A stretch of 64,000 nucleotides of DNA from Marinobacterium lacunae (GTDB lineage: Bacteria; Pseudomonadota; Gammaproteobacteria; Pseudomonadales; Balneatricaceae). Below the pieces are notes generated by a model. The model ran no database searches. It saw nothing but the letters and a program-made list of their open reading frames with translations, and was not told where the DNA came from. Each line of letters opens with the position of its first letter. The first letter of the stretch is position 1. The stretch is from NCBI RefSeq assembly GCF_000705555.1, contig NZ_JMQN01000007.1:1-64000 (forward strand), written 5' to 3'. The position numbers and the translations under genes were made by a program. Positions 36,018-44,575 of the stretch are shown here, piece by piece.

Positions 36018-37544
36018 ATGCCAGATCTTGCCACGCGTTATTCAATACAGCGCCCCTATCCCCAGCGTAAAGAAGCTCCTGAGCAATACAGGGTAGAGCG
36101 TTGTGGTGTGCGAACGCTGGAGAAGCAACTGGAGAGTGACCGCGGCCGCATCATCAACTCGGCTGCCGTTCGGCGTCTTCAGCAGAAAACCCAGGTATTC
36201 CCGCTGGAGCATAACGCTGCGGTTCGCAGCCGCCTGACCCACTCTCTCGAAGTGCAACAGACCGGGCGTTTTATTGTCCGCACCATCTTTGACCGTCTGG
36301 GGCAGGGTGCCTCTATTCTGGGGTTGGATGGGCTTGAGCGAGCCACGGAGTCGCTGGTCGAGATGGCCTGCCTGATGCACGATATCGGCAATCCTCCGTT
36401 CGGGCATTTCGGCGAAGCCGCTATCTCACGCTGGTTTGAGCAGACCCTGCCGCAGCTTCCGCCCTTTATCCATGACGACCTGAGTGAACCCGAATGGGCA
36501 CTGCGTGCCGAGTTGCTGCGCGAGTTGCGCAGCTTCGAGGGTAATGCACAGGCGATAAGGCTCATAAGTCAGCTGCAAAAGCTCAACCTCACCTATACCC
36601 AGACCGCCTGTATTCTCAAATACACCCGCTGTGCCACTGAGCCGAAACCGGCCAAGGGTGAGGCGCTGGACTATCTCAGGAAAAAGCCGGGCTACTATTT
36701 CTCGGAGCGTGAGTTCGTATCGCACCTGCAATCGGTGCTCGATATGGCACCGGGGCATCGCTTTCCGCTGACTTACCTGATGGAAGCGGCCGATGATATC
36801 GCCTACTGTCTGGCGGATCTGGAGGATGGCGTCGATAAGGGAATTCTCAGCTGTGAACGTCTGGCCCAACTGCTTAAAGAGCAGTTTTTAGCATTGCGCG
36901 AGCCCTTCGGCGATGGCGATGCACCCCACTTTTCCGGCAAGTGTTTTGCCGAGCTGATCGATTTTGCCCTTGAGCGTTCGGCTCAGGAGAGCATCAATAA
37001 GGAGCACGAGTTCTTTGTGTGGATGCGGGTCAAGCTTGTGCACCCCTTGGTTAACCACGCCGCAGAAGCTTTCATCGATCACATTGGGGCGATCTCGGAG
37101 GGCAGTCTTAATCGCGCGTTGCTCGAAGACGATTCGCCCTGTCACAGTATTGTCGAGACGCTCAAGCGTGTGGCCATACGGCATGTGTTTTCCGTCGCTG
37201 AAGTGGAAACGCTGGAGCTGCAGGGCTATCGCATCATTTCCGGGCTGCTGGAGCATTACAAACCGCTGCTGATGTTACCGATGGAGGCGTTCTCGGACCT
37301 TTGCCGGGGCGGCAGTCGGGGCTTGTTGATTGAGAGCCGGCTATTCCATCGTCTGCCTAACAAACACGTTAAGGCCTACCTGACCCTCGTAGAGCAGGTG
37401 CCCGTGCTGGAGGATGGCAGCCGCCTGGGAGAGACTGTGTGGGAGCGCTACTGCCGTTGCCGGTTGCTGCAGGACATGATCAGCGGTATGACCGATCAGT
37501 ACGCACTGGACGAGTTTCGTGCGCTATCCGTGATTGGCGCCTGA
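36018..37544 (+). CDS. dgt: deoxyguanosinetriphosphate triphosphohydrolase (Dgt)
   Basis: A 508-residue HD-domain enzyme that splits dGTP into deoxyguanosine and tripolyphosphate. The HD metal site is formed by RLTHSLEVQQTGR and CLMHDIGNPPFGHFGE, with the later YLMEAADDIAYCLADLEDGV carrying the final aspartate. Length and pattern match the E. coli Dgt type. ATG 36018 is used; an in-frame GTG 35985 adds 11 residues. TfoX-N follows 17 bases downstream. Confidence 0.93.
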   Translation: MPDLATRYSIQRPYPQRKEAPEQYRVERCGVRTLEKQLESDRGRIINSAAVRRLQQKTQVFPLEHNAAVRSRLTHSLEVQQTGRFIVRTIFDRLGQGASILGLDGLERATESLVEMACLMHDIGNPPFGHFGEAAISRWFEQTLPQLPPFIHDDLSEPEWALRAELLRELRSFEGNAQAIRLISQLQKLNLTYTQTACILKYTRCATEPKPAKGEALDYLRKKPGYYFSEREFVSHLQSVLDMAPGHRFPLTYLMEAADDIAYCLADLEDGVDKGILSCERLAQLLKEQFLALREPFGDGDAPHFSGKCFAELIDFALERSAQESINKEHEFFVWMRVKLVHPLVNHAAEAFIDHIGAISEGSLNRALLEDDSPCHSIVETLKRVAIRHVFSVAEVETLELQGYRIISGLLEHYKPLLMLPMEAFSDLCRGGSRGLLIESRLFHRLPNKHVKAYLTLVEQVPVLEDGSRLGETVWERYCRCRLLQDMISGMTDQYALDEFRALSVIGA

Positions 37545-37561
37545 GCGGGAGAGAATGAGCG

Positions 37562-37900
37562 ATGAAAGCGCCAAAGCGGGATGAATTTGCCGACTGGGTG
37601 GTCGAGATGATGCAGGGCATTGGACCGGTGACACCGCGGCGGATGTTCGGCGGCACAGGGCTGTTTCTCGATGGACTGATGTTCGCCATCGTGATCGATA
37701 GCGAACTCTACCTCAAGGCCGATGATCAAACACGGAGTCGATTTATCGATCTGGGACTGACCCCTTTCACTTATATGCGCCAGGGTAAACCCTGTTCGTT
37801 ATCCTACTATCAGGCACCGGAAGAGACGCTGGAGTCCCTCGAGCTGATGCGTGAGTGGGCCAATCAGGCCTATGGCGCAGCCCTTCGGGGGCGGCGCTGA
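37562..37900 (+). CDS. TfoX/Sxy N-terminal domain protein
   Basis: A 112-residue protein made only of the TfoX N-terminal domain: RRMFGGTGLFLDGLMFAIVIDSELYLKAD and the later FTYMRQGKPCSLSYYQAPEE. Full-length TfoX/Sxy promotes natural competence; stand-alone N-domains have no proven role. It is closely spaced behind dgt, so the two are probably co-transcribed. Confidence 0.85.
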   Translation: MKAPKRDEFADWVVEMMQGIGPVTPRRMFGGTGLFLDGLMFAIVIDSELYLKADDQTRSRFIDLGLTPFTYMRQGKPCSLSYYQAPEETLESLELMREWANQAYGAALRGRR

Positions 37901-37901
37901 G

Positions 37902-38531
37902 TCAACCGCCCGGAATATGGGTGGCTTCCAGCGCGCGCTGGATCTTTTCCGGTTGCCAGATGATAGGGGCAGAGGGCGCCTGACCCGGGACAACAGTGGT
38001 ACCCTGTGAGGCCTGAGTCAGCTCCACCCGGCCGAGGCTGTTTTCGACATACACACCTTTGCCGCCAATCATGGCGACGCCGAGGTCGCCTTCAAAAATG
38101 TATCCGGCCCAGAACTCAGTGCCCCGAATGCCGATAAGCGCCGTGGAGGTTTCAACCGTGAAATCCGCTGAAGGTTGTTTGCCGATTAAACCGGTTATGC
38201 AGCGCAATGCCCCTTTCAGAAACTTCAGAGTAATGCTCGGCTTATCGCTCTCCACACGGTAGTGCGACAGTTCGAGCTCGGAGTTTTCACCCAGCCATAT
38301 CGTGGTATCGTCCCTAAGCTTAAGCAGCAGACGACTGCCCTCGGGAATCACCAGCCGGTCCTCTTCATGCAAGCTGTCCTCCGGCGTGAGCATCTGCTCA
38401 CGCTCACCGCGTGCTACCCATGGAGTGCCCAGTATCAGCACCACCTGACCGACCGGCTCATTCGTCGCCTGCACCGGCAGCGTGAGGAAAAGACATAGTA
38501 CTAAGATCCAGGCGTGTAAGGGCAACGACAT
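37902..38531 (-). CDS. FecR domain-containing periplasmic protein
   Basis: A 209-residue protein with a signal peptide (cleavage near PVQA-22) and a FecR-type beta domain (VGQVVLILGTPWVARG, EDRLVIPEGSRLLLKLRDDTTIWLGENSELEL, then TSTALIGIRGTEFWAG). No transmembrane anti-sigma part and no adjacent sigma factor gene exist, so this is a soluble or surface FecR-domain protein, not a regulator of a FecI system. It converges on the TfoX-N gene one base from its stop. Confidence 0.85.
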   Translation of the reverse strand: MSLPLHAWILVLCLFLTLPVQATNEPVGQVVLILGTPWVARGEREQMLTPEDSLHEEDRLVIPEGSRLLLKLRDDTTIWLGENSELELSHYRVESDKPSITLKFLKGALRCITGLIGKQPSADFTVETSTALIGIRGTEFWAGYIFEGDLGVAMIGGKGVYVENSLGRVELTQASQGTTVVPGQAPSAPIIWQPEKIQRALEATHIPGG

Positions 38532-38637
38532 GAGGTTGGCTGAGCTCCAGTCGGTTCAAGTTCATTTCATAATAGACTGGCATATCAAAGCTGGCTTAGG
38601 TTGGCTTTGGGGTGTGTCTTCAGACGGAGAGATTTAG

Positions 38638-39171
38638 TTGAATAATCGAGTTGTGTTTACGGGTGGTCCAGGCTCAGGAAAAACCTCCGTAATCAAATTT
38701 CTGAAAAGCCTGGGGTATCCCAGTGCTCCAGAAGTGGGGCGAAAAGTAATCCAAGCCCAAATGAAGTCTCAGGGCACTGCGTTACCTTGGGAGGATAAAG
38801 CGGCGTTTAGAGATGAAATGATTTACGAAGAAATCATTAATTACAACGCTTACGGCAACGATACAATTACCTTTTTTGACCGGCCTATTATTGATTCGTA
38901 CGGATACAGTAGACTTGAGGACATACCCGTTTCGGATCTATTGTTAAAAAAATGCCATGAACTGATCTATAACCAAAAGGTTTTTATTTGCCCTCCTTGG
39001 GAGTCAATTTACGAAAATGATGTAGAACGAAAGCAAGACTTCAATGAGGCTGTTGCGACATATGAGGCAATGGTAAGAGCATACGAAAAATTTGGCTACG
39101 AACTAGTTGAAGTTCCAAAGGCTTCAGTTAGAGAAAGAGCTGAATTTATTTTAAAGGTGGTTAACAGGTAA
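38638..39171 (+). CDS. AAA family P-loop ATPase (AAA_28, Ttd14/NadR-like)
   Basis: A 177-residue nucleotide-binding protein. The P-loop is FTGGPGSGKTSVI (residues 7-19), and a Walker-B-like FFDRPIIDSY follows, with the AAA_28 context PSAPEVGRKVIQAQ. Members resemble small-molecule kinases, but this one has no assigned substrate. The TTG start is supported by GGAGA seven bases upstream (38626-38630). Base composition is clearly more AT-rich than the flanking genes, with AAA, ATT and GAA codons common, suggesting recent acquisition. Confidence 0.82.
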   Translation: MNNRVVFTGGPGSGKTSVIKFLKSLGYPSAPEVGRKVIQAQMKSQGTALPWEDKAAFRDEMIYEEIINYNAYGNDTITFFDRPIIDSYGYSRLEDIPVSDLLLKKCHELIYNQKVFICPPWESIYENDVERKQDFNEAVATYEAMVRAYEKFGYELVEVPKASVRERAEFILKVVNR

Positions 39172-39203
39172 CTGTGGAGTAACCAGTCTGTTTTTGCGCG
39201 GTA

Positions 39204-39444
39204 ATGTCTGACCTTTACGATGGCTTTGGGAACCTGTCGAGTCTAAGCGGGGCCGTGGCTGAACGGTTTTGAGGATCTGCTTCTCATTGTTCACTAGCTG
39301 GAAAAGGAGGGGCGGTGGATGCAGGGCTGTATAGGGTTTGGCTTTGCCGACGTCAACACGGAGGCTGATTTCGATTTGGCTTTCCGTGTGCATGGTAATA
39401 AGATGACCGCGGGCGCGAAGCCCCGATGGGTGTTCGAGTTATGA
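39204..39444 (+). pseudogene. broken small gene, about 80 codons
   Basis: Frame 1 from ATG 39204 reads MSDLYDGFGNLSSLSGAVAE and stops at TGA 39270. The next frame continues plausibly as EDLLLIVH, meets a TAG at 39295, then runs QGCIGFGFADVNTEADFDLA to TGA 39442. Both pieces look like protein and together would form one protein of about 80 residues. A frameshift near 39268 and a nonsense codon break it. No family is recognised. The rest of the 340-base gap shows nothing. Confidence 0.45.
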
Positions 39445-39510
39445 CAATGGTGTTATGCAGCATTATTCACTCGTTACCGGCTCATCGGTTTTAATTGAAA
39501 GGAGAGTTTT

Positions 39511-40167
39511 ATGGAGCTTGGATTAATCAGTATATTTATTACAGTGGCAATTGCTCATTTTTTGGCGCTTCTAAGCCCAGGGCCTGATTTTGTGCTGGTT
39601 GTAAAGAGCGCGCTCAAGGGAAATCGAAAGAACGCGATTGGTGTGGCGCTGGGTATTGCGACGGCGAATGCTGTTTACATAGGGTTATGTATTGTTGGTG
39701 TGGGGGCCATACTGTCGACCTCTGTGTCTTTAATGATAGCGCTCAAGGTTATTGGTGGTTTGTTTTTAATGTACATCGCCTATCATGCATTAAAAGCGCC
39801 CAAGAACGCATATCAGAACGTGTCGGTAACTTCAGATAATATTACTGAGTTTTCACTGTTTTCTTTCTCAAAAGAGTTTCTCACCGGTTTCTTGTCGGGG
39901 ATATTAAACCCTAAAAATCTGTTGTTTTACCTCAGCCTGTTTACTGTTGCGCTCACGCCGGATGTAAGCTTGCAGTTTAAGATATTGCTGGGTACATGGA
40001 TGACGGCTGTCGTTTTCTTATGGGATGTTTCGATTATCTATTTGTTGTCCAAGAGCGGCGTGCGTAAAAAGTTTACCAAGATGTCTTTTTATATCGATAA
40101 GGTTACCGGGGTTATCCTGGGTGCCATTGGGTTTGGTATCGTGAAATCTGTTTGGGCTAAACAGTAA
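39511..40167 (+). CDS. LysE/RhtB family amino-acid exporter
   Basis: A 218-residue inner-membrane protein with six hydrophobic segments and the family N-terminal signature LLSPGPDFVLVVKSALKGNRKNAIGVALGIA. Members export amino acids such as lysine, threonine or homoserine lactone; the substrate here is not readable. GAAAGGAG precedes the ATG. The gene is AT-richer than its neighbours and starts an accessory-looking unit with the GNAT gene 12 bases downstream. Confidence 0.92.
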   Translation: MELGLISIFITVAIAHFLALLSPGPDFVLVVKSALKGNRKNAIGVALGIATANAVYIGLCIVGVGAILSTSVSLMIALKVIGGLFLMYIAYHALKAPKNAYQNVSVTSDNITEFSLFSFSKEFLTGFLSGILNPKNLLFYLSLFTVALTPDVSLQFKILLGTWMTAVVFLWDVSIIYLLSKSGVRKKFTKMSFYIDKVTGVILGAIGFGIVKSVWAKQ

Positions 40168-40179
40168 AAGGGGATTCCT

Positions 40180-40698
40180 ATGCAGTTTGTCCATTGCACC
40201 TACGATGCTCACGCGGAGCAGATCCTGGCAATACTCAATGAGGCCATTGTCAATTCGACGGCGCTTTATGACTACGAGCCTCGAACACTGGAGAGCATGA
40301 GCACCTGGTTTAAGGTAAAAGAGTCAGGCTCATTTCCGGTGATGGGTGCAGTGGAGAACGGTAAGCTTATCGGCTTTGCAAGCTACGGCACGTTTCGTCC
40401 TTGGCCCGCGTATAAATATACAGTGGAGCACTCGGTGTATGTTCATAAGCAGCATCGAGGAAGGGGCTTGGGTATAGCGCTCATGCGAGCGCTCATTGCC
40501 GAGGCGAGGCGACAAGAGTTGCACGTTATGGTGGGCGGCATCGATATCTCGAATGAAGGCAGCATTGCATTGCACGAGAAACTTGGTTTTGTGCAATCTG
40601 GCATAGTCAGGCAGGCCGCATTTAAGTTCGGCCGTTGGCTCGATCTCGGCCTTTATCAGCTGGTGTTGGATACCCCGCGCGACCCTGTTGATGGCTAG
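40180..40698 (+). CDS. GNAT N-acetyltransferase (phosphinothricin-acetyltransferase-like)
   Basis: A 172-residue acetyltransferase of the PAT/MnaT group. YEPRTLESMSTWF, then GFASYGTFRPWPAYKYTVEHSVYVHKQHRGRGLG (acetyl-CoA loop) and HEKLGFVQSGI are typical. These enzymes acetylate phosphinothricin or amino-acid analogues such as methionine sulfone. It is coupled to the upstream LysE-type exporter with only 12 bases between, so resistance or overflow of an amino-acid-like compound is a reasonable guess. Confidence 0.88.
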   Translation: MQFVHCTYDAHAEQILAILNEAIVNSTALYDYEPRTLESMSTWFKVKESGSFPVMGAVENGKLIGFASYGTFRPWPAYKYTVEHSVYVHKQHRGRGLGIALMRALIAEARRQELHVMVGGIDISNEGSIALHEKLGFVQSGIVRQAAFKFGRWLDLGLYQLVLDTPRDPVDG

Positions 40699-40797
40699 AT
40701 TAAAGGGGCTCAGCTAGAGTCAGTCAAAGCGCCACATTTGCAGCGTTGTCGCGCCTTTGGGTATCCCGCCCGAAACATTATTTGAGAAGGAATTCCA

Positions 40798-41340
40798 ATG
40801 GGCATGAAAGCTCATTTCGAACTGCTGGCCGCCTACAATCAGTGGCTGAACTCAAAGGTTTACGAAGCTGCAAGTCGCCTCGGGCAGGATGCATTGGTCA
40901 AAGACCGAGGGGCGTTTTTCAGTTCCATTCTCGGGACGCTGAATCATATCCAGGTTGGTGACATCCTGTGGCTCAAGCGGTTCGCCACTCACCCATCCTG
41001 CATCGCCTCTTTGCATGAGGTGGCCAATCTTCCAGACTCGACCGGCCTCGATCAGATTCTGTTTGAAGATTTCGCGGCGTTATCGGCGCAGAGAGCTTGG
41101 CTGGATCGTCAAATCGTCAATTGGGTGAGTGAACTCACCGAGCGCGATTTGGAACAGGCACTCAGCTACCGTAACACCAAAGGTATTGCGTCCACTAAAC
41201 GGTTTTCCAGCCTGATTCTTCACTTCTTTAACCATCAAACCCATCATCGCGGGCAGGTGACGGCGTTGCTGTCGCAGGCTGGTGAGGATGTCGGGGTGAC
41301 CGATCTGTTGGTGCTGATTGCGGATGAGGCAGAAGCATAA
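40798..41340 (+). CDS. DinB family protein
   Basis: A 180-residue four-helix DinB-like protein. The three metal-binding histidines are seen in TLNHIQVGD (first) and HFFNHQTHHRGQ (second and third). Such proteins are often thiol-transferase-like or damage-inducible, with function seldom known. GAAGGAAT lies ahead of the ATG. It is a single gene facing the ABC transporter operon across a hairpin. Confidence 0.85.
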   Translation: MGMKAHFELLAAYNQWLNSKVYEAASRLGQDALVKDRGAFFSSILGTLNHIQVGDILWLKRFATHPSCIASLHEVANLPDSTGLDQILFEDFAALSAQRAWLDRQIVNWVSELTERDLEQALSYRNTKGIASTKRFSSLILHFFNHQTHHRGQVTALLSQAGEDVGVTDLLVLIADEAEA

Positions 41341-41352
41341 CCATAACCAGCC

Positions 41353-41388
41353 GCTGCCGCGTACCCGGGCGTGGGGTATCGCGGCAGC
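41353..41388. terminator. hairpin between convergent DinB and ABC genes
   Basis: GCTGCCGCG (41353-41361) pairs with CGCGGCAGC (41380-41388), extended inside by TACCC with GGGTA. It sits in the 59-base space between two convergent stops, a position suited to two-way termination, although T-tracts are short. Confidence 0.65.
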
Positions 41389-41399
41389 TTGAGGCGGAG

Positions 41400-42128
41400 T
41401 TATAGCACGGCGCCGATGAACTGCTGCAGCTCCGGTGTTTGCGGGTTGGCCAGCACCTCTTTTGCATCGCCGGTTTCATGCACCTTGCCCTGATGCATGA
41501 ACACCACGCGATCGCCGACATCGCGGGCGAAGTTCATCTCATGGGTAACCAGAATCAGCGTCATCCCTTCGGCGGCCAACTGTTCGAGCACTTTCAGCAC
41601 ATCGCCTACCAGCTCGGGGTCCAGCGCCGAGGTGATTTCGTCGCAGAGCAGTACCTTAGGCTTCATCGCCAGTGAGCGGGCGATGGCGACGCGCTGCTGC
41701 TGTCCGCCGGAGAGCTTTTCAGGGTACTGACCGAACTTGTCTGCCAGTCCGACCTTCTCCAATACTTCCATGGCCAGCTTTTTGGCTTCCTCTTTTCCGA
41801 CACGTTTGATCAGCTTCGGCGCAAGCATGATGTTCTCGCCCACCGTGAGATGGGGGAAGAGGTTGAAGCTCTGAAACACCATACCCACGCTGTGGCTGAG
41901 CTTGCGCACCTGGAATTCGTCGGTGCTCACCTCCATGCCGTCAAGGATGATGGCGCCCTGTTCGTAGCTTTCAAGGCCGTTCATGCAGCGCAGCAGGGTG
42001 CTCTTGCCTGAACCGCTGCGACCGATGATGGAGACCACCTCTCCGGCGTTGATCGTCAGATCAATGCCCTTGAGGACATGCAACTCACCGAAATATTTGT
42101 GTACGTCACGCACGCTTACCAGCGACAT
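41400..42128 (-). CDS. polar amino-acid ABC transporter ATP-binding protein
   Basis: A 242-residue ATPase of the GlnQ/HisP class. Walker A is GRSGSGKST, the Q-loop VFQSFNLFPHLT, signature [15 protein letters not shown], Walker B LLCDEITSALDPE (with cysteine-aspartate-glutamate) and H-loop VTHEM. It powers the importer with the two permeases and binding protein encoded upstream on the same strand (42106-44315). It overlaps the permease gene by 23 bases. Confidence 0.93.
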   Translation of the reverse strand: MSLVSVRDVHKYFGELHVLKGIDLTINAGEVVSIIGRSGSGKSTLLRCMNGLESYEQGAIILDGMEVSTDEFQVRKLSHSVGMVFQSFNLFPHLTVGENIMLAPKLIKRVGKEEAKKLAMEVLEKVGLADKFGQYPEKLSGGQQQRVAIARSLAMKPKVLLCDEITSALDPELVGDVLKVLEQLAAEGMTLILVTHEMNFARDVGDRVVFMHQGKVHETGDAKEVLANPQTPELQQFIGAVL

Positions 42129-42765
42129 TGAGTCTCTCCTCCAGATATTGGCTGGCTCGCGACAGCGGATAGCACAGCAGGAAATAGATCAGCGCCACCA
42201 GCGCAAACACTTTGAATGGCTCGAAGGTGGCGTTGTTAAGCATGGTTCCGGCTTTGGTCAGCTCGACAAAACCGATGATCGAGGCCAGGGCGGTCCCTTT
42301 GACGATCTGCACCGAGAAGCCGACGGTGGGCGGAATGGCGATCCGCAACGCCTGTGGCAGAATGATGTAGCGCATGGTCTGCAGGTAGTTCAGGCCCAAA
42401 CAGCGTGAGGCTTCCCATTGACCTTTGGGTAGCGACTCGACGCACCCGCGCCAGATATCGCTGAGAAAGGCACTGGAGAACAGGGTCAGGGCCAGTGCGG
42501 CTGCGGTCCAGGCCGATACGTCGATGCCCAGCAGACCAAGCCCGAAGAACGCGATAAACAGCTGCATCAGCAGCGGGGTGCCCTGAAAAATCTCGATGTA
42601 GATGCGGGTGACCCAGATCAGAGAGCGTCGTCGGCTGATTCGCATAAAGGTCAGCAACAGGCCGACGATAGAGCCTCCGGCAAAGGCAATCAGCGACAGG
42701 AGAACTGTCCAGCGAGCCGCCAGCAGCAGGTTGCGCAGAATATCCCAGTCGGTGAACTGGCTCAT
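42106..42765 (-). CDS. amino-acid ABC transporter permease
   Basis: A 219-residue inner-membrane permease of the HisMQ/GlnP type, with about five helices. The ATPase-contact EAA loop is EASRCLGLNYLQTMRYIILPQALRIAIPP, and RIYIEIFQGTPLLMQLF is the family N-terminal motif. It pairs with the second permease encoded just upstream (overlap of four bases) to form the translocation pore. Confidence 0.93.
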   Translation of the reverse strand: MSQFTDWDILRNLLLAARWTVLLSLIAFAGGSIVGLLLTFMRISRRRSLIWVTRIYIEIFQGTPLLMQLFIAFFGLGLLGIDVSAWTAAALALTLFSSAFLSDIWRGCVESLPKGQWEASRCLGLNYLQTMRYIILPQALRIAIPPTVGFSVQIVKGTALASIIGFVELTKAGTMLNNATFEPFKVFALVALIYFLLCYPLSRASQYLEERLNVAGKRA

Positions 42766-43436
42766 AGAGTTTTCTCCTTCCTCGAGAAGGCCCTGGCGCC
42801 GATCAGGTTGAATGCCAGCCGCATCAGAAACGCCAGTATCAGGTAGAACAGGGCGGCAACCAGGTAGGACTCGAAGCTCAGGAAATTACGTGACTGAATG
42901 AAGTTGGCGGCGAAGGTCAGCTCCGGCACCGATATCTGAGACACCACAGCCGATCCGAGCATGACGATGATGCATTGGCTGACTACCGCGCTGTACACCC
43001 GCTGGAACGCTGGCGGCAGCACGATGCGGATGAAAATCTGTCGGCTCGATAAGCCCAGCGTACGGGCCGCTTCTAACTGCCCTTTGGGCGTTGCATCGAT
43101 ACCGGCACGGATAATTTCGGTTAGGTAGGCACCGAGGTTAATCACCAATGCAAGCACGCCTGCTTCAATCGCGGTCATCTTGATGCCAATGGCCGGCAGT
43201 CCAAAGAAGACAAAGAACAGCTGCACGATAAAGGGCGTGTTTCGAATCAGTTCGACATAGGCCTTGGATAGGTGTCGCAGCGCCGCGTTGCGGTGCCGTC
43301 TGGCTGCAGCGCCCAGAACGCCCAGCAGAATGCCGAGCACTGTGGAGATCAGCGTCAGCTTGACCGTCATCCACAAGCCGTCCAGCAACACATCCTGGTA
43401 GTCGAGCAGGGCGCCAAAGTTCAGTTGGTAGCTCAT
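42762..43436 (-). CDS. amino-acid ABC transporter permease
   Basis: A 224-residue permease, partner of the one at 42106-42765. It has the family motif AYVELIRNTPFIVQLFFVFFGLP and the EAA loop EAARTLGLSSRQIFIRIVLPPAFQRV. The start is preceded by the intercistronic hairpin at 43468-43492, which separates it from the binding-protein gene. Its stop overlaps the next start by four bases (ATGA). Confidence 0.93.
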   Translation of the reverse strand: MSYQLNFGALLDYQDVLLDGLWMTVKLTLISTVLGILLGVLGAAARRHRNAALRHLSKAYVELIRNTPFIVQLFFVFFGLPAIGIKMTAIEAGVLALVINLGAYLTEIIRAGIDATPKGQLEAARTLGLSSRQIFIRIVLPPAFQRVYSAVVSQCIIVMLGSAVVSQISVPELTFAANFIQSRNFLSFESYLVAALFYLILAFLMRLAFNLIGARAFSRKEKTL

Positions 43437-43467
43437 GCAAGTGTCCGTGTACGGGTGAACTTTATAA

Positions 43468-43492
43468 CCGGAGCGGTGTTGGTCCGCTCCGG
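43468..43492 (-). other. intercistronic hairpin after the binding-protein gene
   Basis: CCGGAGCGG (43468-43476) pairs with CCGCTCCGG (43484-43492), nine base pairs with a seven-base loop. On the minus-strand transcript it follows the binding-protein stop and precedes the permease start. Such stems often raise binding-protein yield by stabilising the upstream message or partly terminating. Confidence 0.6.
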
Positions 43493-43514
43493 CCTAGCGT
43501 GTAGCGGTGCAGCC

Positions 43515-44315
43515 TTACATGGATGCCAGATCAGCCGGGTAGGGGGCTTTGAGCCACTTCTGCGACAGGGATTCAAGCACACCGTCGGTATAGGCCTTGC
43601 CAATCAATTCGTTCACCTTGTCGGTCAGTCGGGTTTCACCCTTCATAACGCCGACGTAGCAGGGGGAGTTTTTGAGCATGAACTTGGTCTCTGGCATACG
43701 TGCCGGGTTGCGCTCGGCAATAGCCGCGACTACAAGGTTACCGGTCGCGATCAGATCAACCTGACCGGAAAGAAACGCCGAAAGCGTGGTGTTGTTGTCT
43801 TCGAAACGCTTGATGTCGGCATCCGTAGTCACCAGTTTGCTCAGCTCGATATCTTCAACTGCGCCGCGTGTAACGCCAACGGTTTTTCCGGACAGATCAG
43901 ACGCAGCAGAGACGGCTACATCCTTAAGGCCGAATACGCCAAGGAAGAAGGGCGCATAGGGCTTGCTGAAATCGATCGCTTTTTCACGCTCCGGGTTCTT
44001 ACCCAGGCTGGAGATCACCAGATCGACTTTCTGTGTCTGCAGGTAGGGGATGCGGTTGGCACTGGTGACCGGCACCAGCTCAAGCTTTACGCCCAGCTCT
44101 TTAGCGAGATAGCCCGCCATGTCGATGTCATAGCCCTGGGGCTGTAGATCGGAACCAACCGAACCGAACGGCGGGAAGTCCTGAGGGACAGCGACCTTCA
44201 GTACGCCAGCCTTCTCAATATTATCGAGCTGATCGGCAGAGGCGGTGGAGATGGCACCGAAAGAGATCAGCAGAGAACCTGCAACGGCAAGACCCAATTT
44301 TTTTACGAAGTTCAT
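43515..44315 (-). CDS. amino-acid ABC transporter periplasmic binding protein
   Basis: A 266-residue family-3 solute-binding protein. A signal peptide is present (MNFVKKLGLAVAGSLLISFG, cleavage near ASADQ). The mature part has PPFGSVGSDLQPQGYDIDMA, typical of glutamate, glutamine, cystine or histidine binders. ATG 44315 is chosen over the upstream GTG 44351 because it begins directly with a normal signal peptide. It is the first gene of the four-gene importer operon, and no regulator lies within the operon. Confidence 0.92.
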   Translation of the reverse strand: MNFVKKLGLAVAGSLLISFGAISTASADQLDNIEKAGVLKVAVPQDFPPFGSVGSDLQPQGYDIDMAGYLAKELGVKLELVPVTSANRIPYLQTQKVDLVISSLGKNPEREKAIDFSKPYAPFFLGVFGLKDVAVSAASDLSGKTVGVTRGAVEDIELSKLVTTDADIKRFEDNNTTLSAFLSGQVDLIATGNLVVAAIAERNPARMPETKFMLKNSPCYVGVMKGETRLTDKVNELIGKAYTDGVLESLSQKWLKAPYPADLASM

Positions 44316-44575
44316 GATTGGCAACCCTGTCTTAAGAAACGTTTGATTCACGATTATTTAAGAGCAACAGCTGTGCCAATTTGTAAGTCGTTGATTTCAG
44401 AATGGGATGCTCTGAAACAAATGATTCTTTTGTCTGCGTATGCCCTATTATGGTGCCAGTGTTCCAATTTGGATCAATCCTGACTGTTCGGTTAAGTATC
44501 GTTAAAACAAGGTGTTATAGCGGTATACCTGTTTGCGGTGTGCTGAAACGTTTGTTTCGTGAAACATGCCGGAGC

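Noticed and set aside
37902-38531. FecR anti-sigma factor of an iron uptake system
   Set aside because: No membrane anti-sigma segment, no sigma factor or TonB receptor gene nearby.
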